Shown in pieces: positions 8,331 to 18,100 of a stretch of DNA of 64,000 nt. The position numbers were made by a program, and so were the translations under genes. How positions within the stretch are numbered: the first letter of the stretch is position 1; every line of letters starts with the position of its first letter. Source of the stretch: Citrobacter freundii. GTDB taxonomy: Bacteria; Bacteroidota; Bacteroidia; Chitinophagales; Chitinophagaceae. Location of the stretch: assembly GCA_003243445.1 (NCBI GenBank), contig QFQQ01000002.1, positions 151,604 through 215,603 on the forward strand. Reading direction: 5' to 3'. Under the pieces are notes generated by a model. That model saw nothing but the letters and a program-made list of their open reading frames with translations. It did no database searches and was not told where the DNA came from.

Positions 8331-9209
8331 TTAGTGTGAATATTTCAAACGAAACTCTTCCGGCGTCATCTCCACCTGCTTTTTGAAAAAACGGCTGAAA
8401 TAAGAATTATCCTGGAAGTTGAGTTCATACGCTATCTCCGCAATACTCAATTCCGCATTTACCAGCAAGCGCTTTGACTCGAGTATTACACGGTCGCGGA
8501 TCAGTTCTCCCGCCGTCTTCCCTGCCATTTCCTGGCAAAGTGCGTTCAGATGATTGGGCGTGATATATAGCAGATCAGCATATTCCTTTGGCAAACGGAT
8601 CGTTTTATAATGCTGATCGATCAGCTTGCGGAACCCACGGAATAATAATTCTTTTTGTCTTGATACGGCGGCATGATTTGAACTGCGGTTGTTGCAGGAT
8701 TCATCCACCAGCAACAGGAATTCCATCAGCCATAACTTCAATTGATCACCTCCTTCGGGCAAACGATTCAGCATGGCTTCCATCAGCCTTATTGCATCGG
8801 CTTGTGCAGAAGCCGGCAACTGGCACACGCAGTCTTCACTGTTACCGCTAAAAAAACTGAATCTCTCCAGGTAATGCTGGTCAAGCAGAAAAGACCTGAA
8901 CAACTGCTCTGAAAAATTTATTACGAATCCTTCCGGTGTTCCTTTGAAATGCCAGCTATGCACTTGCCCCGGTACCATAAAATAAACCTGGTACGGCTTT
9001 ACAGTAAAGCCGGCAAAATCTATTGTATGAGAACCGCGCCCGGAAGTAAAAAGTACCAAATGATAAAACGTATGCCGGTGGGGCGTGTGCAACTGCTGAT
9101 AGTGCTTTTCCAGGTATAGTTCCAGCCGCTCCACCTGCAGCTCTTCCTGCTTCTTGTCTTCCTTTACGAGGTGGCGAAGATTATAGACCGGTATTTTTGC
9201 CCTGGACAT
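8331..9209 (-). CDS. AraC-family transcriptional regulator
   Basis: 292 aa from the ATG at 9209; the in-frame codon at 9260 adds 17 residues of intergenic character. The N-terminal cupin-like sensor contains HTPHRHTFYHLVLFTSG and VYFMVPGQVHSWHF, the His-rich pattern seen in sugar or small-ligand AraC sensors. The C-terminal 100 residues hold the two HTH motifs (LPKEYADLLYITPNHLNALC and LSIAEIAYELNFQDNSYFSR) and end MTPEEFR. It sits ahead of the DUF983 gene and may regulate it or a distant target. The ligand cannot be read from sequence. Confidence 0.9.
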   Translation of the reverse strand: MSRAKIPVYNLRHLVKEDKKQEELQVERLELYLEKHYQQLHTPHRHTFYHLVLFTSGRGSHTIDFAGFTVKPYQVYFMVPGQVHSWHFKGTPEGFVINFSEQLFRSFLLDQHYLERFSFFSGNSEDCVCQLPASAQADAIRLMEAMLNRLPEGGDQLKLWLMEFLLLVDESCNNRSSNHAAVSRQKELLFRGFRKLIDQHYKTIRLPKEYADLLYITPNHLNALCQEMAGKTAGELIRDRVILESKRLLVNAELSIAEIAYELNFQDNSYFSRFFKKQVEMTPEEFRLKYSH

Positions 9210-9531
9210 TATTGCTTTTCTTTTAACACCACAAAGGTAAAACACCGGCACCAGGAGCAATTATCCGGAACGTGGTTTCAATGGTACTTTTCAACGATTC
9301 TTTAGATCCGGTGATCTTCCGGCACCGGCTTATAATGGCCTGCGATCGATCCATATATATAATCAACACCCCAACCCTGCAAATTCCTGCAAGAGCCCCC
9401 CCTGTTGAATATCCCCCGCAGATACACGCAAACATCGGTGGAAAAACAATGTGACAGATGTTATATGATGGATCAAATACAATAAATCCCTTTTATCTTC
9501 GGGGCATCTTTAATTGCTCAAATTCTTTCGT
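9210..9531. other. Divergent intergenic region without a gene
   Basis: 322 bases between the AraC start (minus) and the DUF1343 start (plus). It should hold promoters for both genes. I see GC-rich CCGG-containing repeats around 9240-9330 but no convincing dyad, no clear TAnnTTTG box at the right distance and no coding remnant. Confidence 0.5.
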
Positions 9532-10752
9532 ATGAATTTCCTGCTGACAAGTGCTTTGGTACTTCTTACATTTTCTTTTCAACCTTGCAAGAACAGTTCT
9601 GTAGCCACTGCAACAGAACCTTCTTCAAAGATCATCACCGGTGCGGATCAGACAGAAAAGTATGTTCCTTATCTGAAAGGAAAGCGGGTGGCTGTACTCG
9701 GAAATCCTACATCGATCATTGGTCATAAACATCTTGTTGATAGCCTGCTCGCACGCGGGATCAACATTGTAAAAGTGTTTGGACCGGAACATGGCTTCCG
9801 TGGTAATGCAAGTGCCGGTGTACACGTAGCCGATCAGAAAGACTCCGCAACCGGCATTCCGATCATTTCCCTTTATGGCCCAAAAAGAAAACCAACCAAA
9901 GAAGATATGGCGGACGTTGATGTGATGATCTATGATGTGCAGGACGTTGGCTGCCGTTTCTACACCAATATAAATGCATTGGCAGCATTAATGGAAACCT
10001 GCGCGGCATACGATAAAGAATTGCTGATCCTTGACAGGCCGAATCCGAACGGATACCTGATCGACGGACCAATACTGGATATGTCGCTCAAATCCGGTAT
10101 CGGTATGTTCCCGATTCCTATCAGTCACGGACTGACGATCGCTGAATTTGCACAGATGGCAAACGGAGAAGGATGGCTCGCCAATAAAGCAAAATGCAAA
10201 CTGAAGATCATTCCTGTCGCCAATTATGATCACGATATGTATTATGAATTGCCTGTAAGCCCTTCACCAAACCTGAACACACAACAGGCGATCATGCTTT
10301 ACCCATCCACCTGTTTATTCGAGGGCGTGTATGTTAATCATGGCCGCGGCACGATGTATCCTTTTACCGTTTTAGGAAGTCCTGAATTGAAAGGCAAATA
10401 TGCTTTTTCTTATACTCCTGCTTCCATCAAAGGCATGGCGGAAACACCATTGTTCATGAACGAAGTTTGTTATGGTCTCGATCTTCGCAAGTACGACGTG
10501 AAAAAACTGATCGCTTCGAAGAAGCTCAATTTACAATGGATGATGGAACTCTATAAAGCACATCCACACAAAGAAAAATTCTTTGATTCGAAGCTCAGCA
10601 GGCAAATGAATAACATCGATATACTGGCCGGAGTGCATGCATTCCGTAAACAGATCGAAAGTGGCGCATCTGAAGAAGAGATCCGCAAAAGCTGGGAACC
10701 AGGGTTAAGCCAGTATAAAGAAATGCGAAAGAAGTACCTGATCTATAAATAA
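9532..10752 (+). CDS. DUF1343 (NamZ-like exo-beta-N-acetylmuramidase) family protein
   Basis: 406 aa from the ATG at 9532 (an in-frame TTG at 9514 is rejected). It has a signal peptide (MNFLLTSALVLLTFSFQP) with a Cys right after, so it may be a lipoprotein. The body matches DUF1343: KGKRVAVLGNPTSIIGHKHL, FGPEHGFRG, IPIISLYGPKRKPT, DVMIYDVQDVGCRFYT, LDRPNPNG and LFEGVYVNHGRGT. A characterised member, NamZ of Bacillus, releases MurNAc from the non-reducing end of peptidoglycan fragments. The likely role here is periplasmic cell-wall turnover or scavenging. A strong terminator follows directly. Confidence 0.9.
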   Translation: MNFLLTSALVLLTFSFQPCKNSSVATATEPSSKIITGADQTEKYVPYLKGKRVAVLGNPTSIIGHKHLVDSLLARGINIVKVFGPEHGFRGNASAGVHVADQKDSATGIPIISLYGPKRKPTKEDMADVDVMIYDVQDVGCRFYTNINALAALMETCAAYDKELLILDRPNPNGYLIDGPILDMSLKSGIGMFPIPISHGLTIAEFAQMANGEGWLANKAKCKLKIIPVANYDHDMYYELPVSPSPNLNTQQAIMLYPSTCLFEGVYVNHGRGTMYPFTVLGSPELKGKYAFSYTPASIKGMAETPLFMNEVCYGLDLRKYDVKKLIASKKLNLQWMMELYKAHPHKEKFFDSKLSRQMNNIDILAGVHAFRKQIESGASEEEIRKSWEPGLSQYKEMRKKYLIYK

Positions 10753-10757
10753 CAAGG

Positions 10758-10791
10758 AAACCGGATCCTCTTACGACGATCCGGTTTTTTT
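10758..10791 (+). terminator. Rho-independent terminator after the DUF1343 gene
   Basis: Stem AAACCGGATC (10758-10767) pairs perfectly with GATCCGGTTT (10778-10787) around a 10-base loop, and a T-run continues to 10791. It lies 5 bases after the stop codon. On the other strand there is no strong T-run, so it mainly ends the plus-strand transcript. Confidence 0.9.
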
Positions 10792-10812
10792 ATGTTTAAT
10801 CCATGCAGAGCC

Positions 10813-11031
10813 TTATCTCCGTGTACTGTCGCTGCGTACACCCATTGAATCTGTTGTGCCGCTACGAGGCTGTGTCAGACTGTCCGATGGAACCGCTAAA
10901 CTATCTGATGACCGGTTTTCAGGAAGTGTTACACTATTGGTTGAATCAGTGGTATCCTGTCCGCTATTACTGTTGTTACCACAAGCTGCGAAACATGTTG
11001 CGATTGCAAGTACTATACATATACGTTTCAT
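10813..11031 (-). CDS. Small lipoprotein, unknown function
   Basis: 72 aa from the ATG at 11031. A lipoprotein signal peptide is clear: MKRICIVLAIATCFAAC with the lipid-modified Cys at residue 17. The mature part is low in complexity and rich in Ser, Asp, Thr and Asn (QDTTDSTNSV, SSDSLAVPSDSLTQ), with no fold I recognise. Such short hydrophilic tails are common among outer-membrane lipoproteins in this phylum. It follows the beta-propeller-like lipoprotein gene by 44 bases on the same strand, so the two are probably co-transcribed. Confidence 0.65.
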   Translation of the reverse strand: MKRICIVLAIATCFAACGNNSNSGQDTTDSTNSVTLPENRSSDSLAVPSDSLTQPRSGTTDSMGVRSDSTRR

Positions 11032-11075
11032 ACGATTAAAATTTACAGGGAATTTTTCAACAACCATGCCGGGAA

Positions 11076-11948
11076 CTATTTCCGTAAATAGAAGTACAGT
11101 TTTACCTCCCTGATAAATTGTGGTCGCTCACTCAATGTAAAAAAACCTTTGTTATCATTCTTAAAGGTGATTGCTTCTCCCTGTGGTTCGGGCAAATAAG
11201 ACACATGTACCGGTGTAGTATACAATGCTTCCCTGATCGAAGATCCATTATTCAACCGCCAGTAATAAATGGAGGAATATGTTTTTATCAGGACTTCATT
11301 TCCGTCTGGAGAGAACGCTGCACTTACTACATTATTAAAAGGCAAATGGCCGATCAATGTTGCCTTGTTCGTAACATTCAGCGCCTGCGGATAATCGATC
11401 TTGTAGATACCTGAAAGAGAATCCCGCTTTGTAATAATGTAAATATCCTTTGTGTTATTATCGACAAGCAGTGCTTCCGCATCATGTGTTCCGTCCGGAT
11501 AGATAAAGGTGATCTTTTCAAAAGCCTCCACTTCATCTTCCGAATCCCGCGGTTCGGGGAAACGATAGATAAAGAATTTTTGAGCAGACAAATTATTGTT
11601 ACCAATATCAGCAAGGTAAATGTAATTAACTCCCGCTTGAGGTCCTTTTGCCAGGGCGATATCTTCCCAGTCCCTGTTAGAAACTCCCTTCAATTTTATT
11701 TTCTTTTTCAATTCGCCCGTGTATGACAGCAGGAGAAGTTCTTCCGGATTTCCGCTGTCCTGTTGCACCCATAAATAACCCGGATTCTTCTTGCTATCCG
11801 CGATGCCTGATGCTTCATCTACCTTACCCGGCGTAACGGGTGTGGCCATTGGTTGTGCGTCGAAAATATCTTTCTCCACTGAAGTGTCACTTTTTTTGCA
11901 TGCTGCGAACAGGCCAATGATACAGATATGTAGAAATATTTGACGCAT
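11076..11948 (-). CDS. Lipoprotein with beta-propeller-like repeats
   Basis: 290 aa from the ATG at 11948; an in-frame ATG at 11975 adds nine residues before a good lipoprotein signal (MRQIFLHICIIGLFAACKKS, Cys at 17). The mature part has repeated blade-like patterns: EASGIADSKKNPGYLWVQQD, DIALAKGPQAGVNYIYLADI, DAEALLVDNNTKDIYIITK, and AAFSPDGNEVLIKTYSSIYY. This looks like a beta propeller of the phytase-like or SdiA-regulated type, but I cannot place it in one family. It is probably exposed at the outer membrane or in the periplasm. Confidence 0.7.
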   Translation of the reverse strand: MRQIFLHICIIGLFAACKKSDTSVEKDIFDAQPMATPVTPGKVDEASGIADSKKNPGYLWVQQDSGNPEELLLLSYTGELKKKIKLKGVSNRDWEDIALAKGPQAGVNYIYLADIGNNNLSAQKFFIYRFPEPRDSEDEVEAFEKITFIYPDGTHDAEALLVDNNTKDIYIITKRDSLSGIYKIDYPQALNVTNKATLIGHLPFNNVVSAAFSPDGNEVLIKTYSSIYYWRLNNGSSIREALYTTPVHVSYLPEPQGEAITFKNDNKGFFTLSERPQFIREVKLYFYLRK

Positions 11949-12059
11949 GCAAAAGAAAAACAATATTCCTGCCATTGACTCATTACCAGTTCACTTATTT
12001 GTCAAAAAATAACCGCATTTTCGGTTAATAAAAAGATTATATCTTGAGCGCTATTGACA

Positions 12060-12752
12060 ATGAGAACATTTTATATCATAGCGATCTTATTGCTAAGCTG
12101 GCACGAAGTGAAAGCTGATAAACCTGGATTGGATAAACACGTCAATCTTCGGGCAAAAGATGCAATTGATAATTTCTGGCACTGGTTTACAAAAAATGAA
12201 AACCGCCTGAAGAAGTTTGAAACCGACCCTGCCAGGTATCTCAATGAATTTCTTACCCAGATAAAAAAGATCAGGACCGGGCTGGCTGTAGAACTTGAAC
12301 CGCCGAAGAATGGTATCATTAATATGACGATCTCTGCTGATGGCAATATCGAGTTATTTCATATTGTGGAGCAGATCGTAACAAAAGCGCCAACCGTAAA
12401 AGGATGGAAAATATTTGCTTTCCGGCAGCGGCTTCCACTGGCAAGCATTAAAGATATATCAGTGAGAGTTGGAGATGTTCAGCTTGATCCTTCTAAAATG
12501 AAATTTCTTCCGGTGATTGAAAACGGTAAACTGAATGTGGTGATCTATGTTGCGGGTGTGAACGAAGACAATTATGATAAGATCGCTTATGCCGGCTTGA
12601 TGTTACTCGATAATATTCTTGGCGAATATGATTGCGTGATGAAAGTAGATTCATACGACTTCAAAGAATTGCCGGATAAAAACAAAACCGGAGCTGTTCC
12701 CCGGCCGCTGTTGGAACTGCCGGCTTTCGTGGACGAGTTTCATGGGAAATAG
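12060..12752 (+). CDS. Secreted hypothetical protein
   Basis: 230 aa from the ATG at 12060 (a TTG at 12054 is in frame). Signal peptide MRTFYIIAILLLSWHEVKA. The mature part starts with a charged helical region (DNFWHWFTKNENRLKKFETD) and continues as alternating strands (GIINMTISADGNIELFHIVE, KLNVVIYVAGVNEDNYDKIA). I do not recognise the family. A GGTTCC-type hairpin begins 26 bases after its stop. Confidence 0.7.
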   Translation: MRTFYIIAILLLSWHEVKADKPGLDKHVNLRAKDAIDNFWHWFTKNENRLKKFETDPARYLNEFLTQIKKIRTGLAVELEPPKNGIINMTISADGNIELFHIVEQIVTKAPTVKGWKIFAFRQRLPLASIKDISVRVGDVQLDPSKMKFLPVIENGKLNVVIYVAGVNEDNYDKIAYAGLMLLDNILGEYDCVMKVDSYDFKELPDKNKTGAVPRPLLELPAFVDEFHGK

Positions 12753-12778
12753 AGCACGCTAATATTCGGGATGATTTG

Positions 12779-12891
12779 AAAGGTTCCAGGGGTTCCAGGT
12801 GTTCCAGAAGTTCCAGAGGTTCTCCGTAAAATGTTGATATCTGCTATTCGCGGCAGCAACCCCTGGAACCTCTGGAACCTCTGGAACCTTT
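12779..12891. repeat. GGTTCC-class hairpin element
   Basis: The left arm (12779-12825) is about five imperfect copies of AGGTTCCAG in tandem. The right arm (12857-12891) is the reverse complement (AACCTCTGG units). The central part contains CTATTCGCGGCAGCAACC at 12844-12861. The element at 34675-34773 has the same 18 bases with one difference, and a hairpin at 5949-6003 shares GCGGCAGCA. The element ends about 15 bases before the truncation point of the DUF296 remnant. Minus-strand translation gives a Pro/Glu/Val or Trp/Asn-rich artefact, not a protein. Confidence 0.85.
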
Positions 12892-12908
12892 AGACCCTCT
12901 GCCTCTGA

Positions 12909-13118
12909 AATATTGCCTGGCAGAATGGAAAAGTTTCCGTTCACACGCATGGTGTGGTTGGCGACAGTAACTTCAATGCTTATGCAGGCCATATCCTGTC
13001 AGGCTCAGTGAGCACAGGTTCGCTCGAAGTGATGATCACACCGCATGATAAGAAGTTCGAGCGGAAAATGGATGAACAACTGGGTGCAAGTGTCCTTGAC
13101 ATCGATCATGCCGGATAA
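12909..13118 (+). pseudogene. 3' remnant of a DUF296/PPC-domain gene
   Basis: An open frame with no start runs from after a TGA (12906-12908) to TAA 13116-13118. It reads NIAWQNGKVSVHTHGVVGDS, then NAYAGHILSGSVSTGSLEVM and ends GASVLDIDHAG. This is the C-terminal half of the PPC (DUF296) domain, whose hallmark is a G-N-I-A-W strand followed by a His-x-His segment and GGHL. The N-terminal half is missing and the break is next to the GGTTCC-class hairpin. I infer that element insertion or recombination removed the 5' end. Intact members are small cytoplasmic proteins of unclear DNA- or metal-binding role. Confidence 0.75.
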
Positions 13119-13505
13119 GGTTATTAAAAAACAGATAACCACTTTATCAGTACTATATAAAAAAGGGCTAAAAAAAATGACCAGATAAGGGCATGGCCAT
13201 TTCACTGCCACTCCACGAATCGTTCTTGATCAGGATCATCATAAAAGGGAAACACACTACCCGTAAAATCCGCGCTACTTAATATTTTAAACGCAGGTGC
13301 CCGGAAACATTCACATTTTCTTTAATGTTGTAGTTTCCAGACTACATTTTAAACAGAATCTTCAACTACGTCATATAGATAACTCAATCTATATAAGGAC
13401 TCCTTTTAACATTGTTTTTTTGTGCCGTTAATGAATAGACAGGAAATGAGTTAAGCCGTCCCTTACCGATCCTGCCTACTAATTTTAAAACATCTGATAT
13501 TTTTT
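13119..13505. promoter_or_regulatory. Leader region of the surface-fibre operon
   Basis: 387 bases with no gene. It begins with a small dyad (GGTTAT 13119-13124 and ATAACC 13135-13140) right after the DUF296 remnant stop. The last 130 bases must carry the promoter of the three-gene operon starting at 13506. A TAACATTG near 13412 differs from the TAnnTTTG consensus by one base and would give a leader of about 80 bases, but the matching upstream box is not convincing. Confidence 0.35.
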
Positions 13506-15140
13506 ATGAAACTAAAATCTACGCTTTTAAGCAGTAAAGGCTTATTGCTTGTAGCATTATTCCTGGGTTCAACTGTAATGGTTAATGCCCAGTTGAAAGT
13601 AGGTGATAACCCTACGAACATCCAGAAATCATCTATACTTGAGCTGGAGAGCACACGCCAGGGTCTGTTGCTGCCAAGACTGGCCGACACTACTGCTATC
13701 AATGCGCTCACTCCTCCTGATGGTATGATCATCTATTTGAATGCAGATAACAGTCTTCGTCTGCGCAGTAACGGCTCGTGGAAAAAGATCGCCGATCTTT
13801 CTGAAGCAAGCTCCAACTGGTCTCTCAAAGGTAACAGTGGTACTGACTCTACAGTGAACTTCATGGGAACTGTGGATGGCAAGCCGCTTATCATGAAAAC
13901 GAACAACACTGAGAGATTACGTATCAACTCAAATGGTAACGTGGGCATCGGTACTGCAACTCCGACAGCCAAACTGAACGTGGACGGAACAGTGAAGTTT
14001 GAAAACCTGGCTGCCGGCACAAATGAACTGGACGTACTGGTATTGAACGCCGACGGTTCAGTGTACAAACGATCTATGTCTTCTTCTGCTTTTGAGAATG
14101 CGATCCGCGCGATCAACGGCATCCAGAAACAAACGCTCAGCATCACCGCCGGTGCAAGCACTTCAACAGACACTGTTGCGGTTGAGAACCGTGCTTCAGA
14201 CAGCACGATCGCGATCCACCTGCCTGTACAAAACGGTTCCTCTGCTTCCAAGCCTTATGGTTTCCTGACTTATACCGACTGGCAGAAGATCCAAAGTGGT
14301 ATTCAAACCATCACCATCGGTGCGGTTGCCACTACTTCAAACATCAATGGAGCATCTATTTCTTCAGACAGCACTTCACGCACGATCGTTCTGCACCCTG
14401 CTGATGCCACTAATCCTGGTATCGTTACTGCAGGTACACAAACCTTCGGTGGAGATAAGACCTTCAATGGTAATGTAACCCTGAACAGCGTTGCCAATAA
14501 CAATACAGTTGACTCCGTACTCGTGATCGAGAACGGTGTGATCCAGAAAAGAAAAGTAAGCTCTTCTGCTTTTGGTAATGCGATCCGCAGCATCAACAAC
14601 AACAGAGATACTGCACAAACTATTGCTTTCCGTAATTCAGGTTCCGATCTCACTGTTTCTACTAACGGTACTGACTCCATCCTACTGAACGTGCCGGATG
14701 CCGGTACAGCTGCACGTGGTGTGGTTACAACCGCAGTACAGACATTTGCGGGTAGCAAAACTTTCCAGGACAGCGTTGCAGCAGCAAAAGCGATCCTTGT
14801 TGGTAGCGCAGGCCACGCAAACTCAACAGTACAGGTAGACGGTTCAATAGCAATGGCTATCAAAACGATCACCAGCGATTATTCTGCTGATGGTTCTGAT
14901 AACACGATCCTTGCGAATACAAGCACAGCTTCCATCACACTGACACTGCCAAACCCAAGCTCTTTTGCTGGTCGTATCTACACCATCAAAAAGATCGGTA
15001 ACGGCGGTATCGACAAAGAACTGACGATCACTCCAACCGGGGCAACGATCGATGGAGGCTCTTCATACAAGATCTATAACGACTGGACCTATGTAACGCT
15101 GCAAACAGACGGCAGCAACTGGTACATCATTAAGAAATAA
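13506..15140 (+). CDS. Secreted fibre-like beta-repeat protein
   Basis: 544 aa with a signal peptide ending VMVNAQ. The N-terminal module (about residues 30-90: KSSILELESTRQGLLLPRLA, PPDGMIIY, LRSNGSWKKI) is shared with the next protein. A segment NTERLRINSNGNVGIGTATP follows, a strand-turn motif typical of phage-tail-fibre-like beta structures and Bacteroidota surface proteins. Two copies of a repeat containing SSSAFGNAIR and AVQTFAGSKTFQD come next. The C-terminus (TLQTDGSNWYIIKK) resembles a trimeric fibre tip. There is no T9SS sorting domain and no S74 peptidase. It is the first gene of an operon, 39 bases ahead of the 1216-aa protein. Confidence 0.8.
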   Translation: MKLKSTLLSSKGLLLVALFLGSTVMVNAQLKVGDNPTNIQKSSILELESTRQGLLLPRLADTTAINALTPPDGMIIYLNADNSLRLRSNGSWKKIADLSEASSNWSLKGNSGTDSTVNFMGTVDGKPLIMKTNNTERLRINSNGNVGIGTATPTAKLNVDGTVKFENLAAGTNELDVLVLNADGSVYKRSMSSSAFENAIRAINGIQKQTLSITAGASTSTDTVAVENRASDSTIAIHLPVQNGSSASKPYGFLTYTDWQKIQSGIQTITIGAVATTSNINGASISSDSTSRTIVLHPADATNPGIVTAGTQTFGGDKTFNGNVTLNSVANNNTVDSVLVIENGVIQKRKVSSSAFGNAIRSINNNRDTAQTIAFRNSGSDLTVSTNGTDSILLNVPDAGTAARGVVTTAVQTFAGSKTFQDSVAAAKAILVGSAGHANSTVQVDGSIAMAIKTITSDYSADGSDNTILANTSTASITLTLPNPSSFAGRIYTIKKIGNGGIDKELTITPTGATIDGGSSYKIYNDWTYVTLQTDGSNWYIIKK

Positions 15141-15179
15141 TCATCCAATAATAAGACCGCCCTTATCAATCCTGTTCCT

Positions 15180-18100
15180 ATGCGCAGTTTGAAAAAAACC
15201 GGAGTGGCCTTGTTATGCCTGGTACTGAGCAGTGCGGCATTTTCACAGCAACTTCGTCTCGGGAAAACGCCGCTTGCTTTACAGAAATCAGCCATCCTTG
15301 AGCTTGAATCCAACAACCAGGGATTGCTGTTATCCAGAATATCAGATACAACTTTAATTAACAACCTTACGCCGCCGGATGGCATGGTGATCTATCACAC
15401 GCCATCCGCGCAGCTTATGGTTCGCAGTAATGGTGCATGGCGCACATTCGGCTTAGCCAGTGCCGCCGGCAACTACTGGAATATAGAAGGTAATGCTAAT
15501 GGTGCCGCAAAGAAGTTTGGCAATACAGATAACTTTGACCTTAGCCTTATCACTAACAATACTGAACGCATGCGTATCCTGAACAACGGATACGTTGGTA
15601 TCGGTCAGGCTGCACCCAACAATTTGCTGGAAGTAGCAGGAACGAATGCCACCACCGGCGTGTCAGGTCTCCGTCTCACCAATCTCGGTACAGCAACCCC
15701 AGCTGCATCATCCAACAAACTTCTTACGGTCAACAGCACTGGTGATATCGTTGTGGCAAACAACCCGGGTGCAAATGCATGGGGCCTCGATGGTAATGCC
15801 ACCGGTACTATCAAGAAATTAGGTACGACTGATAACTACGCATTAACGTTCATCACGAACAATGCGGAAAAAATGCGGATCCTTCCCAACGGATATACCG
15901 GCATCGGCGCCACTGCTCCCGGTAATATGCTGGAAGTAGCAGGCACAAATACAAGCACAGGTGTTTCAGGTTTACGTTTGACAAACCTGGGAACAGCAAC
16001 GGCGGCTTCAACTGCCTCAAAACTCCTTACTGTTAATGCCAACGGCGATATCGTTGTTGCAAACAACCAGGGAGCCAATGCATGGAGCCTGGATGGTAAT
16101 GCAAACGGTTCGGTGAAGAAATTTGGTAACATAGATAATTTCGATCTCAGCATCGTTACAAATAATACAGAACGCCTCCGCGTATTAAACAGCGGCAACG
16201 TTGGTATCGGCCAGGCCACTCCCGGGAACATGCTTGAAGTAGGCGGTACGACTACTGCTACGGGTGTTTCAGGTCTACGTTTGTCAAGCCTCGGCACTGC
16301 AACACCTGCGGCTGCTAATACAAAAATGCTGACAGTAAATGCAAATGGTGATATCGTTGTTGCAAACAATAACGCCAATAATGCATGGGCAATGGGCGGT
16401 AATACCACAGGTGCGGTGAAAGCGATCGGTTCTATTGACAACTTCGATCTTAGCGTCGTTACCAATAACACAGAACGCGTTCGTGTACTCAACACCGGCA
16501 ACGTTGGTATCGGCCAGGCTGCACCCGGCAATACGCTTGAAGTGGGCGGTACAACTATAGCAACCGGCGTATCGGGTCTTCGTTTGTCAAGCCTTGGCAC
16601 AGCAACACCTGCGGCTGCTAATACAAAAATGCTGACAGTAAATGCAAATGGCGATATCGTTGTTGCAAACAACAACGCCAATAACGCATGGGCAATGGGT
16701 GGTAATACGACCGGCGCAATAAAAGCGATCGGTTCTACGGATAACTACGCAACAACATTCATTACGAACAATACTGAACGTATGCGCATTCTGAATACCG
16801 GTAATATCGGTATCGGTCAGACTGCACCGGGCAATACGCTCGAAGTTGGCGGAACAACTACTGCAACGGGTGTATCCGGTCTGCGTTTATCAAGTCTCGG
16901 CACTGCCACCGTCGGCGCTGCAAACAATAAGATGATCAGCGTAAACAGCAGCGGCGATCTGATCGTAACAAACAACCCCGGCTTCAACGCGTGGAGCCTT
17001 GACGGCAATGCAAATGGTACTGTAAAGAAATTCGGTAACACAGATGCCTTTGATCTCAGCATCATCACCAATAACGCCGAGCGTATGCGTGTACTGAGCA
17101 ATGGTAACGTGGGCATCGGTCAGGCTGTGCCGAATAACCTGTTGGAAGTTGGTGGAACGAATACGACAACCGGCGTTTCAGGTCTGCGTCTTACAAATCT
17201 CGGTGCTGCCACGCCCATCGCTGCCAACACAAAAATGCTGACGGTAAATGCAAATGGCGATATCGTTGTGGCAAATAACAATGCCAACAATGCATGGACG
17301 ATGGACGGCAACACGACCGGTGCTGACAAAAAGATGGGAACGATCGACAACTACGCCACCAGTTTTATCACCAACAACACTGAGCGAATGAAGATCCTGA
17401 ACAATGGCAACATCGGCATCGGCCAAACTGCACCAGGGAATCTGCTTGAAGTTGGCGGAACGAATACAACGACCGGTGTTTCAGGTCTGCGTCTTACAAA
17501 TCTTGGTACAGCCACTACGGGATCATCCAACACAAAAATGCTTACCGTTAATAATAACGGAGATGTGATCGTGACAAACAATCCGGCAGCAACCGTTTGG
17601 AATTACACCGGCAATGCAGGCACAAATCCTTCTGTTAACTTCCTTGGAACAACAGATGATAAACAACTGATCTTAAAATCAAATAATAGCCCTTATGTTG
17701 AAATGGGCCGCCGTCAGACTTTAGGTTTAACGCAGAGTTACACGGATTACACGGACGATAACGAGCAGGTCCTCCACATGAAGGCAGCCGTTCAGTTCTA
17801 TGCACCGGCTGCACAATTCTACAAACCGAAGATCTATGTAGATGCAAACGGTAACTTCCGTACAAAAGGCAGCTCTGCGGGAACTGATTATTTCGAATTT
17901 GGCGCGACCGGTTCAAATAATGACGGAGGTTTTGAATTCATCATCGGTGATGACGGTGACGAGCCGATCGTATTCAAAAGCTATAACTATCTCACGGGTA
18001 TGTCTGAAATGATGCGTTTGCAAAGCGGCCGCATGGCCGTTGGATCAAACTCATTTGATGCAACAAACCCGGAGAAATTACTGATCGATGCGGGCAATAC

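Noticed and set aside
12759..12992. Minus-strand 77-aa frame with VPEVPEVPG and WNFWNTWNPWN
   Set aside because: It is a translation of the GGTTCC-class hairpin, not a protein.
15555..17675. CRISPR array or phage tandem block
   Set aside because: The repeats are 303 bp, in frame and coding, with no short direct repeats and spacers and no cas genes.
15836..17916. Long antisense open frames (up to 281 aa) opposite the repeat protein
   Set aside because: They copy the 303-bp repeat in the wrong strand, have low-complexity Pro/Val/Thr sequence and no start context. They are shadows of the real gene.
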